A stretch of 10,747 nt of DNA from an uncultured Eubacteriales bacterium (lineage in GTDB: Bacteria > Bacillota > Clostridia > Oscillospirales > Acutalibacteraceae). Positions 1-5,099 of this stretch are shown here, one piece after another. A model generated the notes under the pieces. The model ran no database searches. It was not told the DNA's origin and saw nothing but the letters and a program-made list of their open reading frames with translations. Made by a program: the position numbers and the translations under genes. Numbering within the stretch: the first letter of the stretch is position 1; every line of letters starts with the position of its first letter. Location of the stretch: assembly GCA_900316925.1 (NCBI GenBank), contig ONEU01000190.1, positions 1 through 10,747 of the forward strand, in the 5' to 3' direction.

Positions 1-30
1 ACAAAGTGAGCGTCAGCGAACGACAGCGTG

Positions 31-88
31 ACTACACAGCGGCGGGGCGCCGCAGCGTAACTACACAGCGGTGGGGCACCGCAGTGTG
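31..88. repeat. Two 29-bp tandem repeats, each an imperfect hairpin
   Basis: Two adjacent 29-bp copies lie at 31-59 and 60-88, both beginning ACTACACAGCGG. Each contains a 6-bp stem with a GGG loop: GCGGCG/CGCCGC at 39-53 and GCGGTG/CACCGC at 68-82. The stem change C43-G49 to T72-A78 is compensatory, so pairing is kept. Beyond a shared A-A mismatch the stems extend outward over about four more pairs. The sequence just left (20-30) resembles the end of a further copy, so the array probably continues outside the window. There is no T-tract, so a simple terminator is unlikely. It lies just upstream of the promoter at 106-134. Function unknown; it could be a REP-like dispersed repeat. Confidence 0.7.
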
Positions 89-105
89 ACACGGGTGCGC
101 AGGTA

Positions 106-134
106 TTGACAAGGGGGAGGAATGTTGGTATAAT
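106..134 (+). promoter_or_regulatory. Consensus sigma-A promoter for the 180-2288 lipoprotein gene
   Basis: TTGACA at 106-111 and TATAAT at 129-134 are separated by 17 bp, a perfect vegetative promoter. The predicted start of transcription is near 141, giving a leader of about 40 nt that contains the AAGGGAAG ribosome binding site (165-172) ahead of the ATG at 180. Confidence 0.9.
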
Positions 135-179
135 GACACGGTATGAAAGAAACAATCACTTTGAAAGGGAAGAATTGGT

Positions 180-2288
180 ATGAAAAGGATTGACGCTGTT
201 CTGGCAATCACGATGGCACTGTCAATCACAGTCAGTAGTGTCGGCTGTGCAGCAGGTACAACGGCCGCTATTCAGACGGATATTTCCGCTCAGAGTTCAC
301 AGGAAGATAGTGTTTCCAACAGTAGCTCCCTGACGGAGGATTCACAGGAAACTGCTTCATCAGAGCCGGTACAGTCTTCTGGCAGTCATTCTTCGGCTGC
401 ACCAAAGCCTGTTCTGAAGGATCTGAAAAATGCACAGGTGAAACTGCCGAAGGACGTTTTTGAGTATACAGGAACTCCCGTTGTCTTCTCGGAAGACGAA
501 GCAAAACAGGTGAAGGTGTATGTTGACGGGAATCAGCTTCAGATGGACAGGGATTATACCCTCTCGTACTCCAAAAATACCAGGGCGGGTCATCGTTCGG
601 CAAAACTGATCGTCACTGGTAAGGGAAAATATACCGGAAAAAAAGAAGCGGATTTTACGATCCTGCCCCGTCAGGTGCAGGGTATCAGCGCGTCCGTTTC
701 CAAGGGATATGTGGATGTCTCGTGGGATGCTCTCGGGGAGGCAGAGGGGTATCTGCTGCTGTATTGTACCAATGACGGCTTCTCTGATAATATGCATGAG
801 GTGTTTGTGGATAGCGGCTCCTCTTATACGATCAAGGAGGGTTTTACCGGCGGGGATCAGGTCTTTGTCAAGGTCTGTGCGTATTATACCGAGGATATCA
901 ATCATCTCTGCGGTCCGTACAGCGAGACAAAGAGCGTGAAGGTGACCGGTGAACTTGATGCGGTGATCCTGACAGCGAAAAGCTTCCGCTATACCGGCGA
1001 ACCCATCGCTCCCGAAGTAAAGGTGTATTCGACACAGCATGAGGAACTGATCGTTGATAAGGATTATACCCTCGAAATTACCGAGAAGACGGAACCCGGC
1101 AGATCATGGGTGAAGGTCAAGGGTAAGGGTAACTATAAAGGGGAGTTGTCGGAGAGCTTTGATATCTGTCTGCCAAAGAACGAGATCACGTCGATCCGTT
1201 CGGAATCAGGTGTGGTGGAGATAACCTGGAAAGAGGACCCGAAAGCCCAGGGCTATTATCTGCTCTGTTCCCGCAATGCGGATTTTTACACCTGTTACTA
1301 TATGGATTACAAGCCCGGTACCACGACAGGACTTGTGGAGACTTATTCCCTCGGCGAGGGATACTGGTATTTTAAGGTCTGCTCTTATACATTGCCCGAT
1401 GGTCCCGATGGAGAGAAGTGTGGTGTCTACAGTGATGCGGTGAGCGTTTTAGTGGAGGCGCCGCCGTTACCGGAAGAGAGCAGTGAACCGGAGGTATCTG
1501 AAGAGGCGAAGACTTCCGACAGCAGTACCGCTTCGGATACAGAGTCTTCAGAAGAATCCTCTGATCCTACGGCGTTGAAGCCCCTTGAAAATAAGCTGCG
1601 GAATACGGTGAGCGGATATAATGGAATCTGGTCGGTCTATGTCAAGAATCTGCGCACCGGCGACAGCTTCTCCATCAATAACCGGAAGCTATATACCGCC
1701 AGTCTGATGAAGCTCTTCGGCATGACGGCAGCTTATCAGGCAATCGAGGACGGCAGGATCAGCGAATCAAGCCTGTCATCACTCCTGAAAGACATGATTA
1801 CTATCAGCGATAATGATGCCTTTAATCAGATTGTCAGAAAGATCGGCAAATATTCCGTGAGGGATTGGATCGAAGCCAACGGCTACAAGGAAACCCGGCA
1901 GGTAGCGGGTTTTGTCAGCGGAAACAATTACTGGGAAACCGTCATCAGCAGCGGTTACAATTATTCCTCTGTCAACGACTGCGGCAAGCTGCTGGAGAGT
2001 ATCTACCGGAAGGAATGTGTTTCGGAGGAGGCATCCGAAAAAATGCTTGAACTGTTAAAGCGGCAGAAGCTGACCTCGAAGATTCCTTCTGTCATCCCTT
2101 CCAGCGTGGTCACCGCCAATAAAACAGGCGAGTATATGGGCACGAACCATGATGTAGCAATCATCTTCCTGGAGGATAATCCCTATATTCTTTGTGTGTT
2201 CTCCGAGACGGACGGCTATTTGATGCAATACTCCTACCGCATCAGGGATATCTCCAAAATCGTTTTTGAGTTTATGTCAGATCTTTGA
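180..2288 (+). CDS. Secreted lipoprotein with Ig-like/FN3-like repeats and a C-terminal serine beta-lactamase-fold (DD-peptidase-like) domain
   Basis: 702 aa. Residues 1-23 form a signal peptide ending in a lipobox-like SVGC (Cys23; Ser at -3 is not ideal), so the protein is probably lipid-anchored outside the membrane. A Ser/Glu-rich linker follows (about 35-75). Two copies of a two-part repeat come next: an Ig-like module with YTG...V-VY...DYTL...GKG-Y-G (about 80-162 and 258-330) plus a fibronectin-like module with V-I-W...A-GY-LL (about 166-256 and 335-426). A second acidic Ser-rich linker (430-463) leads to a serine hydrolase domain (465-702) with the class A-type triad of motifs: SLMK (Ser508/Lys511), SDN (543-545) and KTG (648-650). 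I see no ExxLN omega-loop motif holding the deacylating Glu of true class A beta-lactamases, so a peptidoglycan peptidase or binding role is more likely than antibiotic hydrolysis. It is monocistronic, with its own promoter and terminator. The domain fold is well supported; the substrate is unknown. Confidence 0.88.
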   Translation: MKRIDAVLAITMALSITVSSVGCAAGTTAAIQTDISAQSSQEDSVSNSSSLTEDSQETASSEPVQSSGSHSSAAPKPVLKDLKNAQVKLPKDVFEYTGTPVVFSEDEAKQVKVYVDGNQLQMDRDYTLSYSKNTRAGHRSAKLIVTGKGKYTGKKEADFTILPRQVQGISASVSKGYVDVSWDALGEAEGYLLLYCTNDGFSDNMHEVFVDSGSSYTIKEGFTGGDQVFVKVCAYYTEDINHLCGPYSETKSVKVTGELDAVILTAKSFRYTGEPIAPEVKVYSTQHEELIVDKDYTLEITEKTEPGRSWVKVKGKGNYKGELSESFDICLPKNEITSIRSESGVVEITWKEDPKAQGYYLLCSRNADFYTCYYMDYKPGTTTGLVETYSLGEGYWYFKVCSYTLPDGPDGEKCGVYSDAVSVLVEAPPLPEESSEPEVSEEAKTSDSSTASDTESSEESSDPTALKPLENKLRNTVSGYNGIWSVYVKNLRTGDSFSINNRKLYTASLMKLFGMTAAYQAIEDGRISESSLSSLLKDMITISDNDAFNQIVRKIGKYSVRDWIEANGYKETRQVAGFVSGNNYWETVISSGYNYSSVNDCGKLLESIYRKECVSEEASEKMLELLKRQKLTSKIPSVIPSSVVTANKTGEYMGTNHDVAIIFLEDNPYILCVFSETDGYLMQYSYRIRDISKIVFEFMSDL

Positions 2289-2301
2289 ATCAGAACTGTT
2301 A

Positions 2302-2349
2302 AAACAGGCAGTACCGTGAGCAGAAATGCATCGGTACTGCCTGTTTCAT
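2302..2349. terminator. Bidirectional rho-independent terminator between convergent genes
   Basis: A perfect 15-bp inverted repeat has arms at 2302-2316 and 2332-2346 (core ACAGGCAGTACCG). The loop contains a small GCA-GAAA-TGC mini-stem with a GNRA tetraloop. The arm ends give TTT on the plus strand and TTTT on the minus strand. It sits 13 bp after the plus-strand lipoprotein gene and 18 bp beyond the stop of the minus-strand PARG-macrodomain gene, so it can serve both. Confidence 0.85.
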
Positions 2350-2364
2350 TTGCAGCGGAAACTA

Positions 2365-3795
2365 TCACAGAGTTCCCTCATAAATCTGGAGGGTGCGGGA
2401 ATCGAACAGGACCCACTTGATCTCGTCAAAACAACCGGGATGTTCTTCCGCAAAGGCTTTGGCCGTTGCCACGGCAATTCTGGCAGCTTCCTGAACGGGG
2501 AAGTGATAGACGCCGGTGGAAATGGACGGAAATGCAATGGAGCGGATATGGTTCTGAAGTGCCAGTTCCAGACAGGAACGGTAGCACGAGGCAAGCAGTT
2601 CACGCTCATGGGAACTGCCGCCGTTCCATACAGGACCGGGCGTATGGATGATGTAGCGGCAGGGGAGACGATAGGCACCGGTGATCTTTGCTTCACCGGT
2701 CCGGCAGCCATGCAGCTTCCGACATTCTTCCAGCAGTTCCCTGCCTGCGGCTCTATGAATGGCGCCGTCTACACCGCCGCCGCCCAACAGGCTGGTATTG
2801 GCAGCGTTGACGATCGCTTCGACTCCGTGATCCTTGGTGATGTCCCCTAATACCGCAGAGAATACGGTCTTCTGTGGCTTCTTTGGAAAAATGTCTGCCA
2901 CTTGTACATCCATGTTCCCGGATGTCGCAGCAGGCTCACCATCCGTTTCATCGAGGAGGGTGCCGTTGAAGCAGCGGGAAAACACTTTGAAATTTTCCTC
3001 TTTTCCCGGACGATCCATCACGGCAAATACGACCTTATCAAATACCGTTTCACCCAGTTCACGGAACGCACGGGCAAACAGCCCGGAGACGAGCCGAGAT
3101 TCGTTCCTGAAAGCGCCGCAGCCCCATGCGCCGAGGATCAGCTCACGGTAGCCAAGAGACGCCGCACATTGGAGCATCCCCTTGATGCGTTGATAGAACA
3201 TCTGCTGATAACCGGACTGCGTCATTCCGTTCATTCCTCGGCGGAGATCCGGTGCTGCACAGGTGAGAACCGACACAATGAACGGTTCATCAAGCAGGTC
3301 ATTATTCTCGTCCCGGATGACTTCTACCTGGGGAGTGATCATCAGGGCATCGGTGCCCATGGGGGTGTAAATGGAATTGTTGTACAGATAATACTTCTTA
3401 GCTGTCACGCTTTCCAAGGAAAGAAGCAGCGAGCTTTTCCGGCAGAGATCTTCTTCCTGAGCGTTTGCGCCTATTCTTACGCCTCCTCCGGCATGAAATG
3501 CATTTGCAAAGTTCATCACAAGGACACGCCGGTCATTGTCAGACGTTTCCTTGACAAGATTTCTTGCCGCCGTGATGGAATCCATGTTGACACAGGAAAA
3601 CCGACATTTTCCGTTCCGGGTCTTCTGCGCGGTCTGGTTCAGCCGGCGTCCAACGATCATCACATCCTCCGGGAGATAGACATGAATGGTCTCTCTTTCG
3701 GACGGTGCAAGCAGCAAGGGAATCCGTTTGTCATCCTTCAAGTAGTACCCCTGCTGAAAGATTTTCAGTGTTTCGTTCAAAATCTGCAGATTCAT
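2365..3795 (-). CDS. PARG-type poly(ADP-ribose) glycohydrolase domain fused to a MacroD-type macrodomain
   Basis: 476 aa, predicted cytoplasmic (no signal peptide or membrane segment). Residues 1-275 match the microbial PARG family (TIGR02452/DUF2263): an N-terminal NETLKIFQQGYY segment, then the catalytic signature GGG (103-105), seven residues, QEE (113-115), with the acidic pair intact, and a later GAWGCGAFRN motif (222-231). After a linker (about 276-308), residues 310-476 form a macrodomain with NAAN (330-333), GGGGVDGAIH (338-347, Asp343 at the MacroD catalytic position) and the phosphate loop SISTGVYHFP. PARG enzymes cut ADP-ribose polymers; MacroD-type domains remove the last ADP-ribose from acidic residues or deacetylate O-acetyl-ADP-ribose. 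Two-step processing is inference. I chose ATG 3795 because GGAGGA lies 8 nt upstream, a strong promoter sits just beyond, and family similarity begins there, although the frame stays open to 4119. No ADP-ribosyltransferase is nearby. Confidence 0.9.
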   Translation of the reverse strand: MNLQILNETLKIFQQGYYLKDDKRIPLLLAPSERETIHVYLPEDVMIVGRRLNQTAQKTRNGKCRFSCVNMDSITAARNLVKETSDNDRRVLVMNFANAFHAGGGVRIGANAQEEDLCRKSSLLLSLESVTAKKYYLYNNSIYTPMGTDALMITPQVEVIRDENNDLLDEPFIVSVLTCAAPDLRRGMNGMTQSGYQQMFYQRIKGMLQCAASLGYRELILGAWGCGAFRNESRLVSGLFARAFRELGETVFDKVVFAVMDRPGKEENFKVFSRCFNGTLLDETDGEPAATSGNMDVQVADIFPKKPQKTVFSAVLGDITKDHGVEAIVNAANTSLLGGGGVDGAIHRAAGRELLEECRKLHGCRTGEAKITGAYRLPCRYIIHTPGPVWNGGSSHERELLASCYRSCLELALQNHIRSIAFPSISTGVYHFPVQEAARIAVATAKAFAEEHPGCFDEIKWVLFDSRTLQIYEGTL

Positions 3796-3825
3796 CGCTC
3801 GGTTCCTCCGTTTCTCTTTTCTACT

Positions 3826-3854
3826 ATTATATCTTTCTGTCTGCGCTCTTTCAA
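3826..3854 (-). promoter_or_regulatory. Sigma-A promoter for the PARG-macrodomain gene
   Basis: Read on the minus strand, TTGAAA (3849-3854) and TATAAT (3826-3831) are 17 bp apart. Transcription would begin near 3819, leaving a short leader of about 25 nt that carries GGAGGA before the ATG at 3795. This placement supports that start over longer in-frame upstream versions. Confidence 0.85.
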
Positions 3855-3952
3855 GATTTTCGCTGCCGTTTTCTGTCCTGCTTTCCATTTTACACATCGG
3901 TCCGGTAATTTTTTGGACAGATGTTTTTTGGAATCCGCTATATAATTGTTGA

Positions 3953-3986
3953 GGGAGAAGCCCTCTCCCGGGGTTCCGGAAGAGGG
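3953..3986. other. Overlapping, mutually exclusive GC-rich hairpins in the intergenic region
   Basis: Two hairpins share the CCCTCTCCC segment. One is GGGAGA (3953-3958) with TCTCCC (3964-3969). The other is CCCTCT-C-CCGG (3961-3971) with CCGG-A-AGAGGG (3976-3986), a 10-bp stem with one mismatch and a GGTT loop. Neither is followed by a T-tract on either strand. A TATAAT lies at 3941-3946 on the plus strand but has no well-spaced -35. The rest of 3855-4019 holds nothing else I can recognise. A small structured RNA is possible but weakly supported. Confidence 0.4.
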
Positions 3987-4019
3987 AAAGAGGAACTGCC
4001 CGGCGAGATTCATTTCCGC

Positions 4020-4229
4020 AAATAACTATCGAAATCAATTCTGAAAAACCCTTTCCAGAAAGTCCATGCATTTTCTTCTTTAACAACGATGAGAAGTTCG
4101 TGTTTGCTGATTGCTGCAAGGTATATCCTTCAGCGAATTTTGGAAAGGGGTGCGGGGAAAACCTTTTTTTCGCGAGAAAAAGGTTTTCCCTGGAAACTGG
4201 CAGGTCATAATTGATTTCCGTAGAAATAA
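4020..4229. mobile_element. Putative 198-bp MITE-like element with imperfect terminal inverted repeats and a 6-bp direct repeat
   Basis: The ends 4026-4044 and 4205-4223 are inverted copies differing at 3 of 19 positions, including the perfect 10-bp GAAATCAATT / AATTGATTTC. A second matching block, TTTCCAG (4052-4058) and CTGGAAA (4190-4196), lies at almost the same distance from each end. AAATAA at 4020-4025 and 4224-4229 abuts the two ends exactly, as a target-site duplication would. The interior has no credible ORF but carries a 9-bp inverted repeat, CCCTTTCCA (4049-4057) with TGGAAAGGG (4141-4149), and a long hairpin at 4155-4190. This is the pattern of a non-autonomous element moved by a transposase encoded elsewhere. 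The direct repeat is short and AT-rich, so chance cannot be excluded without finding other copies. Confidence 0.55.
4155..4190. repeat. Strong intergenic hairpin (16-bp stem, CGCG loop)
   Basis: GGGAAAACCTTTTT (4155-4168) pairs with AAAAAGGTTTTCCC (4177-4190). The stem extends by T4169-G4176 and T4170-A4175 around a CGCG loop. It is internal to the putative element at 4026-4223 and no gene ends nearby, so it is probably not a conventional terminator. It could block read-through from outside into the downstream gene. Confidence 0.75.
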
Positions 4230-4240
4230 ACAGGTTCGGA

Positions 4241-4270
4241 TTGACGAAACAGAGCGTGGTGTGCTATAAT
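4241..4270 (+). promoter_or_regulatory. Sigma-A promoter for the YbjN-domain gene, with a leader of about 130 nt
   Basis: TTGACG (4241-4246) and TATAAT (4265-4270) are 18 bp apart. The predicted start near 4277 is about 130 nt before the ATG at 4410. I see no recognisable riboswitch or terminator in that leader, only a weak TGCAG/CTGCA pairing followed by TTTTT near 4344. The promoter begins 12 bp outside the right-hand AAATAA of the putative element, so insertion would have replaced whatever lay upstream. Confidence 0.82.
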
Positions 4271-4409
4271 GGAAAAAACATACATAAAAATTACCATGAA
4301 CCGTGCAGAAAGATTGCGCATAATGCTGCATGCTGGAGTCTTTTTGTGCGGAAATATTGATTAAGCCAAGAGCGTACCGATCATATACTGTATACAAGGA
4401 GGGAATGAG

Positions 4410-4916
4410 ATGCCTACTGAGAGAGAAAGCAGACTGGCCAGAAAAGTGTATAATGCGATGCGGAATCTGTTGGAAAAGATGGGTGTCAGATATCTGGAGC
4501 ACGAGGAGGAACTGGTGCTTACCTGCACCGTCAGGGGAGAGGATATCCCGATGGATCTCCTGATTTTTATCCATGAAGAACAGCAGCTTGTGAGGATTTT
4601 GTCGCCCATGCCGTTTGTCGTACCCGAGAAGAAACGTGTGGATATGGCTGTTGCGGTGAGTACAGTCAATTACGGTCTTGTGGACGGCTCATTTGACTAT
4701 GATATTTCCGACGGAAGTCTGCGGTTCAGACTGACCTCCAGTTTCCGGGAGAGTATTCTCGGAGAGGAGCTGCTGAAATATCTGTTTATGGTGACGACCT
4801 TCATCACCGATGAATATAACGACAGGTTTATGCTGCTGGCAAAGGGCGTGATCACCCTGGAGCAGTTTCTTGAGAAGGCCAGACCCGAGGAGAAGCCCGC
4901 CGCTCCATCCGAATAA
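4410..4916 (+). CDS. YbjN domain-containing protein
   Basis: 168 aa, predicted cytoplasmic, with no signal peptide or membrane segment. The order of elements fits the YbjN family: an amphipathic N-terminal helix (about 6-24), a first beta-sheet region with LVLTCTV and LLIFIHEEQQLVRILSPMPF, a helix beginning PEKKRVDMAVAVSTVNY, then GSFDYDISDGSLRFRLTSSF, and a C-terminal helix (about 117-133). The fold is related to type III secretion chaperones, but family members act outside such systems and their biochemical role is mostly unknown. The tail (about 157-168) is Glu/Pro/Ala-rich and probably disordered. AAGGAGGG at 4397-4403 lies 6 nt before the ATG, a strong site. It has its own promoter, and 183 bp separate it from the downstream ATPase gene. 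I find no convincing terminator after it. Confidence 0.82.
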   Translation: MPTERESRLARKVYNAMRNLLEKMGVRYLEHEEELVLTCTVRGEDIPMDLLIFIHEEQQLVRILSPMPFVVPEKKRVDMAVAVSTVNYGLVDGSFDYDISDGSLRFRLTSSFRESILGEELLKYLFMVTTFITDEYNDRFMLLAKGVITLEQFLEKARPEEKPAAPSE

Positions 4917-5001
4917 ACTGCCGACTGGTATCACAGAATAGGGACATTTTGCGAAAATCACAGAAAATGAGTGAAATAGCGCTTTTTTTCGTGCATACTT
5001 C

Positions 5002-5030
5002 TTGCGAATTAAAGTGAAATATGGTAAAAT
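5002..5030 (+). promoter_or_regulatory. Probable sigma-A promoter for the P-type ATPase gene
   Basis: TTGCGA (5002-5007) and TAAAAT (5025-5030) are 17 bp apart, each one or two bases off consensus. The predicted start near 5037 gives a leader of about 60 nt. The preceding 4917-5001 holds a T-tract at 4983-4989 without a clear stem, so read-through from the YbjN gene remains possible. Confidence 0.65.
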
Positions 5031-5084
5031 AATGGATAGAATGGTGTATTATTTCTTGAGAGAATTATCAGAAATCCATCATAC

Positions 5085-5092
5085 AAGAGGAG
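5085..5092 (+). promoter_or_regulatory. Ribosome binding site that decides the ATPase start
   Basis: AAGAGGAG at 5085-5092 lies 1 nt from an ATG at 5094 and 7 nt from the in-frame ATG at 5100. Only the second spacing is workable for initiation, so the protein begins MKRKNIQ at 5100. Confidence 0.8.
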
Positions 5093-5099
5093 TATGCGA

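Noticed and set aside
31..88. CRISPR array.
   Set aside because: The 29-bp copies are directly adjacent with no spacers, and no cas gene is present.
180..2288. Antibiotic-resistance beta-lactamase.
   Set aside because: The domain lacks a recognisable ExxLN motif and is part of a large repeat-bearing lipoprotein, so calling resistance would overreach.
2365..3795. DarT-DarG-type toxin-antitoxin system.
   Set aside because: DarG macrodomains pair with an adjacent DarT toxin gene. No such gene is present, and the partner domain here is PARG-like.
2902..3945. A 347-codon open frame on the plus strand.
   Set aside because: It is antisense to the PARG-macrodomain gene, has low-complexity His/Arg/Phe-rich content, no clear RBS and no family resemblance, while the minus strand carries intact motifs.
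3796..4119. In-frame upstream extension of the PARG-macrodomain protein (108 more codons).
   Set aside because: It would run through the gene's own promoter, the GC-rich hairpins and the putative mobile element, has no family similarity, and the good RBS serves the ATG at 3795.
4155..4190. Terminator of the minus-strand or plus-strand neighbour.
   Set aside because: No gene ends nearby on either strand; the T-run lies inside the stem rather than after it.
4080..4574. A 164-codon minus-strand open frame.
   Set aside because: It covers the element's hairpin and the antisense of the YbjN gene; the translation is unlike any protein I recognise.
5094..5099. Upstream ATG of the P-type ATPase (MRMKRK).
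   Set aside because: It is only 1 nt from the AAGAGGAG ribosome binding site; the ATG at 5100 has correct spacing.
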